Part shown: positions 44,098 to 52,269 of the stretch, piece by piece | Layout: every line of letters starts with the position of its first letter | Position numbering within the stretch: the first letter of the stretch is position 1 | Assembly (NCBI RefSeq): GCF_015207665.1 | Contig: NZ_JADEWL010000005.1 | Coordinates: 1 to 64,000 of the forward strand | Direction: 5' to 3' | Length of the DNA: 64,000 nt | Source of the DNA: Plectonema cf. radiosum LEGE 06105 | Lineage (GTDB): Bacteria > Cyanobacteriota > Cyanobacteriia > Cyanobacteriales > Nostocaceae | Notes under the pieces: model-generated | Database searches by the model: none | Seen by the model: only the letters and a program-made list of their open reading frames with translations | Told to the model about the DNA's origin: nothing | Translations under genes and position numbers: made by a program

Positions 44098-45018
44098 TCA
44101 TTCTCCTTCTTCGTTTTCTAATTGATCGGCGCGTTCGAGTTCCCAAAGAATCTGATTACCTTCGCGACGTACCCGCGAAACTATCCAGTTTCTCCAGCGC
44201 CACTGGTCTCCACGACTAGTAACAGCGCTAGCGTGGACATTCATTAAGTCCGCGAGTTCAGAACTTGTGATTAAGTAACCTTTTTCGGCTATTTCGTCAG
44301 CAATGCGAAGAGTTTCGACTAAACTGCGGAGTTGCGAAACTCTTGTTTCGCGTGGTAATTCTTCGTTTGACAAGGTAGCAGAAGCGCTAGATGATTCCAT
44401 AGTATTCGTATTGTTTGTTTCCGACTCAAGAGTACTATTATGTATCTTTTTGTTAATGAGTGTGGGCGTGATTTGTGAGTTAAGTGTAGATGATACCTCA
44501 ACTTCGGCTTTTTCTTTTAAATATACATCACTAATATTTATATCCGGCATTTGCTTAAGTGATGGTATTTTCCCTGAAGCAAAACTACGGGCGATTGTAT
44601 CGCAACGTTCGTTACCTATATTACCAGCGTGACCGCGAACGTGTTGCCATTTAATTTGTTGATTGTTGAGATGATCGAGAGTTTCCAATAAATCTTGGTT
44701 GAGTACGGGTTTGCCGTCGGCTTTTTTCCAACCTTTGCGTTTCCATCCCTTTACCCACTTCGTAACGCAATTAATTAGATACTCGCTGTCAGTATAAAGG
44801 GTGATGGGTTTGCTTTGTCCGGAAGATTCCAGAAATTCCAAAGCGGCGATCGCGGCTTGCATTTCCATTCTGTTGTTTGTGGTTTTTGTCGTTCCATCGC
44901 CGATTTCGTGGACTGAACCATCATCGAAGTAAACAACAACACCCCAACCACCGGGTCCTGGATTGCCGGTACAAGCGCCATCGGTATATATACTTTGAAT
45001 TGTAGGCTGAAAAGACAT
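44098..45018 (-). CDS. rnhA: Ribonuclease HI with extra C-terminal domain
   Basis: Degrades RNA in RNA-DNA hybrids. The catalytic DEDD set is seen at D13 (IYTDGACTGNPGPGGWG), E52 (NRMEMQA), D77 (LYTDSEY) and D140 (NERCDTIAR), with the basic protrusion KGWKRKGWKKADGKPV between. RNase HI is about 155 residues; this protein continues to 306 through a Ser/Thr/Asn-rich linker (about 160-225) into a conserved-looking domain (RSLVETLRIADEIAEKGYLI, then SELADLMNVHASAVTSRG) that resembles a helix-turn-helix with a basic wing (RVRREGNQILWELERA). The extension might target the enzyme to particular nucleic acid. Monocistronic. Confidence 0.93.
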   Translation of the reverse strand: MSFQPTIQSIYTDGACTGNPGPGGWGVVVYFDDGSVHEIGDGTTKTTNNRMEMQAAIAALEFLESSGQSKPITLYTDSEYLINCVTKWVKGWKRKGWKKADGKPVLNQDLLETLDHLNNQQIKWQHVRGHAGNIGNERCDTIARSFASGKIPSLKQMPDINISDVYLKEKAEVEVSSTLNSQITPTLINKKIHNSTLESETNNTNTMESSSASATLSNEELPRETRVSQLRSLVETLRIADEIAEKGYLITSSELADLMNVHASAVTSRGDQWRWRNWIVSRVRREGNQILWELERADQLENEEGE

Positions 45019-45300
45019 AGTTAATATTTTAACTCATGCAAATACGAAGACATAATTACGACATGATAATTGATGTTGTAGTAAGTATCCGCCGCTGTAT
45101 AAAGCAAAAAGCCTCAAGTTGCAACGAGTAATAAACGTTATCATGTAATGGTGCGAGTTTGTAACAAGAAAATCATTTTTAATTATTTATTAATAATTAA
45201 TTAAATTAATTAATTATTCATTTTTTTTTGAATATAAACCGTAAATGATTAGTTGACAGTTGACAGTTCCCTACTCCCTATTCCCTTTTCTCTACTATAA

Positions 45301-45759
45301 TTACTGAAATTTGCTTACTACTTCTTGAATAAATTGTTGCCAAACTTGATTAGGAATCCAAATTTTATCTAAATCCTGTTTCGCTGTTTGATCATCCATA
45401 CCTTCTATACAGCGACGATAAAGGTATATGAAAGCAGAAACACGTTTATTTGCGACACAATGAACAAAGAGTTTTTGATCGGCCTTTGTTTTGACTATTT
45501 GAATAAAATCTTGGAAATTTTCCTCCTTCGGATTTTCCCAAATTACGGGTATATGAACGTACTGCATTCCCAGAGCTTCCACGATGTCTTGTTCCTTAGT
45601 TAAAGCGTCAGAGGAATCTTTGAATGCAAGGTTTACAACAACTTGATATCCTGCTTGTTTTATATGTAAAAAATCTTCTATGGATGGCTGTCCTGCTGTA
45701 GCAATTTTATCTGAAATTTTCAAGTAATTGTAAATATTTTCTAGACAATTATGAGACAT
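45301..45759 (-). CDS. DSP/BLH-type phosphatase-like protein (DUF442-like)
   Basis: 152 residues with the small phosphatase-like fold found alone and fused to beta-lactamase-like hydrolases: SDKIATAGQPSIEDFLHIKQ, AGYQVVVNLAFKD, MQYVHIPVIWENP and the P-loop region LFVHCVANKRVSAF, where the catalytic Cys is followed by four residues and Arg as in DUF442 proteins. Members are implicated in sulfide metabolism or in protein or nucleotide dephosphorylation. The C-terminal helix ends IQEVVSKFQ. Function unknown beyond the fold; about 7 residues before the A-G-Q-P motif are variable in the family. Confidence 0.8.
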   Translation of the reverse strand: MSHNCLENIYNYLKISDKIATAGQPSIEDFLHIKQAGYQVVVNLAFKDSSDALTKEQDIVEALGMQYVHIPVIWENPKEENFQDFIQIVKTKADQKLFVHCVANKRVSAFIYLYRRCIEGMDDQTAKQDLDKIWIPNQVWQQFIQEVVSKFQ

Positions 45760-45893
45760 TATTATTTATGATTAACCGATGGGCGATCGTTCTACAATAA
45801 AGTTTAAGTTTGCAACACGATTAATATTTTAGGGGAGAGTAATAAAACCTATAATGGCAAATTGGCAGTAATTCATAAATTTCTAACTCGTCA

Positions 45894-46181
45894 TTAAACC
45901 GAATAATAATGTTCTACCACGGGAAACGGGTCGTAAAAATGATGTAAAAGTTGTTTCCATTGTTGATATTCTTGGGATTGTCGAAACCCGATAGTATGAG
46001 CTTCTAGAGTTTCCCAACGTACAAGCAGGATATAACGATTTGGAACTTCCACACATTTTTGTAATTCGTGGGATATGTAACCAGATATTGAGGAGATAAT
46101 TTCTGAAGCTTGTCTAAATGCTGCTTCAAATTCTTCACACATCTCTTTTTTTACATTTAAGATTGCAACTTCGAGAATCAT
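45894..46181 (-). CDS. Antibiotic biosynthesis monooxygenase (ABM)-fold protein
   Basis: 95 residues of the dimeric alpha-beta barrel ABM family: MILEVAILNVKKEMCEEFEA, AAFRQASEIISSISGYISHE, RYILLVRWETLEAHTIGFRQ, and a terminal strand with YDPFPVVEHY. The family includes cofactor-free quinol oxygenases and heme-degrading enzymes, but many members are simple dimeric binding proteins, so no reaction is assigned. The W-E-T-L-E-A-H segment and the terminal acidic-His cluster are standard. It is divergent from the GST gene 48 bases away, so they may share a promoter region. Confidence 0.85.
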   Translation of the reverse strand: MILEVAILNVKKEMCEEFEAAFRQASEIISSISGYISHELQKCVEVPNRYILLVRWETLEAHTIGFRQSQEYQQWKQLLHHFYDPFPVVEHYYSV

Positions 46182-46229
46182 TTGTTTGTTAATATATTGT
46201 TCAATGTATAAATTTAATGTAACTGAAAA

Positions 46230-46883
46230 ATGACAGAATTAACTTTACTAATTGGCAATAAAAATTATTCATCTTGGTCGCTTCGTTCTTGGCTGGCGAT
46301 GAAACATAATGGTTTACAATTTAATGAGATTCGCATTCCTCTTGACACCCCTGAATTTTTGCTGCAAATTCGCCAATATTCTCCATCAGGTAAAGTACCC
46401 GTTTTATTAGACGGCAATCAAACTGTGTGGGAATCGCTGGCGATTTTGGAATATTTAGCTGAAGAATTCCCCGATTTATATTGGTATCCAGAAGATAAAA
46501 ATGCAAAAATTGTAGCACGTTCTATTAGCGCGGAAATGCACGGAGGTTTTCAAAAATTACGTAATAATATGCCTATGAATTGCCGTTCTAAACTACCAGG
46601 AAAAGGTATGGCGCTGGGCGTACAAACAGATATTGATCGCATTATAAAAATTTGGCAAGAGTGTCGGCAAAACTTTGGCGATGGGGGTGATATGTTGTTT
46701 GGTAAATTTACAATTGCTGATGCAATGTATGCACCTGTGGTGATGCGGTTTGTTACCTATGGTGTGCAGGTAGATAATGTTTGTCAAGATTATATGGAAG
46801 CAATTACGGCACTTCCGGCAATGCAGGAATGGGTGAAAGCGAGTGAGGTAGAAGAGGAAGTGATTTCTGCTAGTGAGTTCTAA
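46230..46883 (+). CDS. Glutathione S-transferase family protein
   Basis: 217 residues with the full GST layout: thioredoxin-like N-terminal domain (TLLIGNKNYSSWSLRSWLAM with the active-site SSWS, then SPSGKVPVLLDG and the ES pair in VWESLAILEYLAEEFP) and helical C-terminal domain with the motif FTIADAMYAPVVMRF. The NKNYSSWSLR signature places it in the group often called YfcF/maleylacetoacetate-isomerase-like. It probably acts in detoxification or ring cleavage; substrate unknown. It is unrelated in detail to the GST at 10.9 kb. Divergent from the ABM gene. Confidence 0.87.
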   Translation: MTELTLLIGNKNYSSWSLRSWLAMKHNGLQFNEIRIPLDTPEFLLQIRQYSPSGKVPVLLDGNQTVWESLAILEYLAEEFPDLYWYPEDKNAKIVARSISAEMHGGFQKLRNNMPMNCRSKLPGKGMALGVQTDIDRIIKIWQECRQNFGDGGDMLFGKFTIADAMYAPVVMRFVTYGVQVDNVCQDYMEAITALPAMQEWVKASEVEEEVISASEF

Positions 46884-47156
46884 GTGGTAAATTGCAAAGT
46901 TAAAAGTAATATCTTTCTTTTTTGTATGGAGAATTTTTCTGAATCTCTTCGTAATTCCACCGATATCCAACACTTAGTAATTAAAAATGCGGGGTGTCGC
47001 ACCACATCCTTGATAATTACCCGATGAGTATACTTAGGTAGTCGAGGTAAAACAGTAATTCAATTTACTCTTACATATCATTCTTAAGCCGGAGTGCATT
47101 GGGTGATTGTACTGATAAATTGAATATATTGTTGAATAAGTTAACTAAAAGGAAAC

Positions 47157-47657
47157 TTGGATTACCAAATGATAGGCTTGATTGATTCTCAGAATGCGGC
47201 GACAAATGATACGGCGGTTGTCCAAAGATTGGCAAGAGCGATTATGCTTTCTAATGGAGAGTTTTCGCTGCTGTTAGCGTGCTGCAATTCTGCGGGCAAG
47301 CAAGAACAAATTTTGAGTGTTTTAAAAGAGTTTTCAATGGCAGATATTCAGGAAATTGTTTTATCACCCAAGGTAGAAACTCTTTACACAAATGTTGTTT
47401 CGGCTTTAGGTTCTGCTCAACCTGATGCTTTGGTAGTCAGGGGTTTGGAGTCTGTAGAAGCGATTAATGAACTGATTATTTCTACTAATTTAATGCGAGA
47501 TGAATTTGCGAAACAGTTTCAGTTTCCCTTGGTATTGTTCGTTAATGAAGAAATTTTACGCAAGTTGATTTGGTTAGCACCGGATTTGAAAGATTGGGCT
47601 GCTAGTACTTTAAGATTTCAGGCTTCTTCTCAAAGAAATTTTCTCAACTGTTGGTAG
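47157..47657 (+). CDS. Truncated N-terminal module of a large cyanobacterial ATPase/TPR-type protein
   Basis: 166 residues. The sequence (FSLLLACCNSAGKQEQILSV, IQEIVLSPKVETLYTNVVSA, ALVVRGLESVEAINELIIST, NLMRDEFAKQFQFPLVLFVN, APDLKDWAAST) resembles, from memory, the beginning of long cyanobacterial proteins that continue into TPR or other repeat regions of 500 residues or more. Here the frame ends soon after that module (FQASSQRNFLNCW) and an inverted-repeat element follows 45 bases later, so the gene looks cut short. It starts with TTG at 47157 or ATG at 47169; both have imperfect spacing to AAAGGA. If translated it would be a solitary regulatory domain. Confidence 0.6.
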   Translation: MDYQMIGLIDSQNAATNDTAVVQRLARAIMLSNGEFSLLLACCNSAGKQEQILSVLKEFSMADIQEIVLSPKVETLYTNVVSALGSAQPDALVVRGLESVEAINELIISTNLMRDEFAKQFQFPLVLFVNEEILRKLIWLAPDLKDWAASTLRFQASSQRNFLNCW

Positions 47658-47702
47658 AGTCGTGTAAACAGTAAATAGATTTTGTGAAAATTGAATAATC
47701 AC

Positions 47703-47767
47703 AGAAGTCGGGTTTTTATTAGTGTAAAAGCGGTGTAAGTAATATTTATCATAAAAACCCGACTTCT
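47703..47767. repeat. Perfect 16-bp inverted-repeat element, copy 2 of 3
   Basis: AGAAGTCGGGTTTTTA (47703-47718) and its complement (47752-47767), 33-base spacer. Same arms and similar flanks as the copies at 11822 and 57360. It sits right behind a truncated gene. Confidence 0.85.
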
Positions 47768-47797
47768 TACCCCAGTTTATAGATTGTTCCTAGCATT

Positions 47798-47848
47798 GCG
47801 CTTTATACCTTCCACCCTATAAGAAGGATAAAGCGCTTTTATTTATTT
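47798..47848. terminator. Strong bidirectional hairpin
   Basis: GCGCTTTAT (47798-47806) with ATAAAGCGC (47828-47836) continues into CCTTC/GAAGG with one bulged base, 14 pairs in all, followed by TTTTATTTATTT. It can end transcripts from the left and, given its symmetry, possibly the right. Confidence 0.7.
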
Positions 47849-48184
47849 AACTGCTATATAAAAACTAGACAAGTCTAGACTTTTATTTCTTGTTTCAACG
47901 GGGGCATGGGAGCGGTTAACCCTCAACAAGCTTACACGGTTAAGCCATCCGCGTGATTGTTAAACATCTTGATGTAGCTACGGTTTTTGCATATCAATCA
48001 AGAAAGCTTTTCTAAGATTTTAGCAAAAAACGAAGCATAAAATACATCAAAAAAATATAGACAATTGTCCCGAATTGACATTGCTTGTCTACAAAAAAGG
48101 TTACTAGTCAAAGCTCTTTTTTTTCCGCCATTCTAATGCTGCTTCTAAGTTGAGGGAGACGTAGCAATACCCCCCGTCTCTACA
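47849..48184. other. Intergenic region with GC-richer segment, no gene seen
   Basis: The stretch 47896-47960 (CAACGGGGGCATGGGAGCGG and following) is GC-richer than its surroundings and contains a CTAGACAAGTCTAG palindrome just before it. I see no reading frame; it could be repeat debris or a small RNA. Confidence 0.45.
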
Positions 48185-49021
48185 TTAATTTTTCCACGCA
48201 ATGTGAAAAGCTGAAAGATATGATGTCTCGATGGTATCCCCAAGATATTTGTGTAAGGTATCTCGCAAATCATCGAATAGAAGCTCTCGCTGTTGAGAAT
48301 CTAATGTTATGTAAGGTGATAAAGTACTTAAAAGCAATAAATAATCATCAATGCTGTAAGCGCGATCGCACTCTATCTGTTCGTAAATCAAATCCTTGAA
48401 TAATCCGGATTTAATCACATTATTCCCCAATTCTCTGAGAATTTTTTCTTGAGTTGTTCTGTCTTCGTATCTTGAAAGAGAAGGAACTTGTTTTTGATAT
48501 ACTTCATCTAATATTTGGTAAACTTCATAGCTAGGTTGGGGTTCCTTGTTCCACAATAAAATTAAACTACCGTTATCTTCTAACACTTTTTTTACTTTGG
48601 GATACCCTACTTCTGATGAAATCCAGTGAAAAGAAGTTGCAGCAAGCACAGCATTAAATTGATCTGTTTGTAATTCCCATTCTTCAAAGGTGATATTGAT
48701 AATTTCTACATCGGGAAAGTTTTTACAATTGCGTCTTGCTAAATCGCAGGATTCCTGACTTGGTTCAACACACACCATTGAAAAGCCACGTTTAGCAAAT
48801 TCTATTGTTGCAGTTCCTGGGCCGCACCCTATTTCTAAAATTTTGGCGTTTTCACCAAGTTTTGCTAATTCTATACTACGATTAATCAATTCCCTAGGAT
48901 AGCGCGGTCTGGTTTTGTTATACGCATCCGCAACCTTACTGTACCAGTTTTTTCTCTGTTCTAAACTATAGTCATTTTTATCATCTTTATAGGTATTTTT
49001 GATTTGTTCTGAATCTTTCAT
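48185..49021 (-). CDS. Class I SAM-dependent methyltransferase
   Basis: 278 residues with a Rossmann-fold methyltransferase domain. Motif I is AKILEIGCGPGTATIEFAKR (SAM-binding glycines), with acidic motif II in MVCVEPSQESCDLARRN, and motif III/IV FNAVLAATSFHWIS, the FHW pair being typical of small-molecule methyltransferases of the UbiE/Coq5-like and trans-aconitate type. The C-terminal half is helical. The substrate is unknown. I use the ATG at 49021 (MKDSEQIKNTY); 27 further in-frame codons upstream are encoded by an STRR array and an AT-rich run and are unlikely to be protein. Confidence 0.87.
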   Translation of the reverse strand: MKDSEQIKNTYKDDKNDYSLEQRKNWYSKVADAYNKTRPRYPRELINRSIELAKLGENAKILEIGCGPGTATIEFAKRGFSMVCVEPSQESCDLARRNCKNFPDVEIINITFEEWELQTDQFNAVLAATSFHWISSEVGYPKVKKVLEDNGSLILLWNKEPQPSYEVYQILDEVYQKQVPSLSRYEDRTTQEKILRELGNNVIKSGLFKDLIYEQIECDRAYSIDDYLLLLSTLSPYITLDSQQRELLFDDLRDTLHKYLGDTIETSYLSAFHIAWKN

Positions 49022-49480
49022 GGTTTTATTTATATATAGGGAATAAGGAATAGGGAATTGGTAATTGGTAATAGTTAAGTGTACTGATTTTTTGATTGTC
49101 AATTAGGATTCCTGTAAATATAGGAAATGGGAAATCAGGCATTGATTCTTGAAAAATCATGTTTAATTAAATTTAACAAATTGTATTATTTTTTGATTAT
49201 TAGTTCTTGTTTGCTTCTCTTTTATTCGCTATGCGCTATCCCTAAATATATAAAGTTATTGTAAAAAAGCCGGAACAAACTACTAACTTAACTACGTCTA
49301 TTTTCCTATACAAGTGCCACTATTAATTATTAATATTGCTTTCCCAACTAAGTTTATAGTATGGGATGAGATATTGTTTGTATTTGATTATTTTACGGCA
49401 CTCTTAATAAAAACAGAAAATATTATAGGCATTGCAATCTAATTCAAACTAGAAAGCATATTTTAATTATTCGTAAACTC
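49022..49480. other. Intergenic region with STRR array at its left end
   Basis: Heptamers of the GGAATAG/GGTAATT type (about 49037-49076) lie directly upstream of the methyltransferase start. The rest is AT-rich and carries the start region of the seven-repeat protein. Confidence 0.6.
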
Positions 49481-51979
49481 ATGAACGATACAGGTAACTT
49501 TGCTATGAAAACTTCATCTAAAGGTAATTCTACTACTAATCAAATGCGAGTATTTGTTGTTTTACTACTTACTAGTATTATATCCGTTGCCAGTGAGTCT
49601 GCACTATTAAAAACTGCGATTGCGTCTCCTGTTGTTGTTTCCACATCTCAAGATTATCAATTAGATAAGACGGGAAAAAATATCTTTGTTAGTCAACAGC
49701 AAAACAACTCCCAAACTACTATTCAGGTACAGACACAAAATATCAGAAGCGGTTTACCTGTTGCGATCGCCAATGCTGTAATTAAAGATGTGTCTAAACG
49801 GGAAAATATACCTGAAACTAAGTTAAGAATTGTCGGTTATAACGAGCAAACATGGCGTAATGGATGTTTAGAAGTAATTAGACCAGGTGAAGGTTGTACC
49901 CAAGCTTTAATTCCCGGTTATCGAGTCACAGTATCCGATGGTAATCAAAGATGGACTTATCATACCAATAATAACGGACGTAATATACGTTTAGCGTCTG
50001 GAGATTCTAATTCACAATTACCCGATTTAGTAAAATCCCAAGTAATTAGAGATGCATCTCAACGTTTACAACAGCCAGCTTCTAACTTTTTCATTATGCA
50101 AACTGAGCAGAAAACTTGGAAAGATGGTTGTTTAGAATTGGGGGATGCTAATACAATTTGTTCTCAAGTTTTAGTTCCTGGTTGGCGGGTTGTTGTTGGT
50201 ACGCAAGGACAAAGTTTGGTTTATCATACCAATAATACGGGTTCGACAATCAAGCTTCATCAAAAAGCTAGTGAAATTACTGATGGTGGTTTACCTGCTC
50301 AAGTAAAAGATACTGTATTTAAATCCGCATCACAATTAATTGGTACGAATAGACTCAGCGTTAGCAAAGCCGAACAAGTAACCTTTACCGATAGCTGTTT
50401 GAATTTGGGAGGTGCGGCTGAATCTTGTTTAAGAGCAAATCAAAGGGGATGGAAAGTTACTGTTAAAGGTGCAAGGCAAGTTTTGGTTTATCACACTTCC
50501 ATTGATGGTAATCAAGTCCGTTTGAATCCACAAGAGAGTCAATTACGATTACCTAGAACGGTTGGTAATAATGTATTAAAAGAAGCTGGTAAAATTTCTG
50601 GTTTATCTCGAAGAAATTTAAAAATAGTTTCCTTTAAACCAGCAAATTGGGCATATGGTTGTGAAGACTTTGGTTATAATCCTTGTGACAGAGTTGCTGT
50701 TTCCGGTTGGGAAGTAACTGTCAGTGGAAATTCCCAAAATTGGGTATTTTTAAGCGATGGAACTGGAAATCAAGTAAAATTAGCCAATCAAAATACTCAA
50801 CCACAATCGGGATTACCTCAAGTTGTTGCTGATGCTATTATCAGAGATGCTGCTCAATGGTCTGGTTTATCTCAACGGAATCTCCGGATTGTCAACAGCG
50901 AGCGTCAAATTTGGAGTAATCCTTGTTTCTTAACTTTTAACCGCATTTGTAATAAAGCTTTTATTCGTACTCCGGGATGGATAGTTACGGTACAAGCAAA
51001 CAACCAAACTTGGATTTACCACGCTAATGATAACGCTTCGATTATCGCTCTTGACCGTTCCCTTAGTTTAACTCAAAGAGCAGCTACGGTAATTAAGCAA
51101 GATGCAGCCAGACGTTCTCAAAGGGTATCATCAGCCGAGCAAATCCGGATAATTGAAGTTGAACAACTCAACGAAAGAAAAGATAATGTACCCTTAATAA
51201 AAGCCACCGTATCCGACGGTAGAGAAAGTTGGACTTACCGTTTTAAGCAAGACGGTTCGGAATTTCAACTTGATGCCACTGCAAGTTTACCAAAAAACGT
51301 TGAAAATGCCATCTTATCTGACGTGAGAAAACGCATCACCCAAAAAATTGCAGTTTCCCCCAGTAATATTGTAGAAGCCCAACAAATTACTTGGCGTGAT
51401 GGCTGTTTGGGTATAGTTCGCGATCGCAAAACAAACTATTGTTTTTCCAGACTTGTAGATGGATACCGAGCAACCGTCAAAGTTGGTTCCGAAATATTCG
51501 TTTACCATACCGATAATAACTCTAGAGTCATTTTAAACGAAACTGCCAGCAGAATAATTGGCGATCGCACTACAGTTGTACCCGTCAAAATTAACAAGAA
51601 CCAACTACCATCACCTTTAAGCAGAGGAGTAGTTTTTCGTCAGATTACCAGTGGTGGTTTTACAGGACAAACCTACGAAACCGTTTTATTAGAAGATGGT
51701 CGGATAATTCGAGTTGCCATGGGGGATACCAATGATTCTCAGCGTAGCGTCCGTCAAGTTTCCCGTCAACAGGTAAATGATTTTCAAAGATTATTGCAGC
51801 GTCAGCGCGATCAATTCAACAATCTGAGTTATCCTATATCTCAAGGTGCCGCAGATTACATTACATACACCCTTAGCAGCCGTAATGGTACTGTTGAATA
51901 TAACGATACTGCGCGCAATCAACTCCCCGAAGATTTAGTGAATGTTCTAGAAGCTTGGAATCGAATTTTAAATAGTTAA
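49481..51979 (+). CDS. Secreted protein with seven tandem ~85-residue repeats
   Basis: 832 residues (an internal ATG at 49505 is an alternative start). A signal peptide region (VFVVLLLTSIISVASESALL) is followed by seven copies of a repeat with the pattern LPxxVxxAVIRDAS, then xTWxDGCLxLG, a second Cys, PGWRVTVxxGxQxWVYHTNxxG and xIRL. Most repeats hold a pair of cysteines about 10-12 residues apart, so one disulfide per repeat is likely outside the cytoplasm; repeat six lacks them. A different C-terminal domain of about 110 residues (RQITSGGFTGQTYETVLLED onward) follows. The repeat is not one I can name; a wall- or polysaccharide-binding role is a guess. Confidence 0.8.
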   Translation: MNDTGNFAMKTSSKGNSTTNQMRVFVVLLLTSIISVASESALLKTAIASPVVVSTSQDYQLDKTGKNIFVSQQQNNSQTTIQVQTQNIRSGLPVAIANAVIKDVSKRENIPETKLRIVGYNEQTWRNGCLEVIRPGEGCTQALIPGYRVTVSDGNQRWTYHTNNNGRNIRLASGDSNSQLPDLVKSQVIRDASQRLQQPASNFFIMQTEQKTWKDGCLELGDANTICSQVLVPGWRVVVGTQGQSLVYHTNNTGSTIKLHQKASEITDGGLPAQVKDTVFKSASQLIGTNRLSVSKAEQVTFTDSCLNLGGAAESCLRANQRGWKVTVKGARQVLVYHTSIDGNQVRLNPQESQLRLPRTVGNNVLKEAGKISGLSRRNLKIVSFKPANWAYGCEDFGYNPCDRVAVSGWEVTVSGNSQNWVFLSDGTGNQVKLANQNTQPQSGLPQVVADAIIRDAAQWSGLSQRNLRIVNSERQIWSNPCFLTFNRICNKAFIRTPGWIVTVQANNQTWIYHANDNASIIALDRSLSLTQRAATVIKQDAARRSQRVSSAEQIRIIEVEQLNERKDNVPLIKATVSDGRESWTYRFKQDGSEFQLDATASLPKNVENAILSDVRKRITQKIAVSPSNIVEAQQITWRDGCLGIVRDRKTNYCFSRLVDGYRATVKVGSEIFVYHTDNNSRVILNETASRIIGDRTTVVPVKINKNQLPSPLSRGVVFRQITSGGFTGQTYETVLLEDGRIIRVAMGDTNDSQRSVRQVSRQQVNDFQRLLQRQRDQFNNLSYPISQGAADYITYTLSSRNGTVEYNDTARNQLPEDLVNVLEAWNRILNS

Positions 51980-52269
51980 TAGTTAGAAATTCTAGGTAGA
52001 AATTGGGCATGGGACATGGGTAATTGTATGATCAAACATCATCTTTCTATAGCTTCGTGTCCTCTGTCCTCTATTCGCTGTTTAAATAATATATCTATCT
52101 AAAGAATGAAGACGAATAAATGAGAAAGGGAGTATTTACTTATAGTTAGTAAGTAATTAAATGCTATTGATTAAAATACACACAGATAAAAATATTCATC
52201 TTACTGATTTGGCTTTAGCATTATTGAATTACTTAAGTAAATAAACATAAATAGAAATAACTCGTTTTT

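Noticed and set aside
45177-45225. Highly AT-rich palindromic run between rnhA and the phosphatase-like gene
   Set aside because: Simple AATTA-type low complexity; palindromes arise trivially in such sequence.
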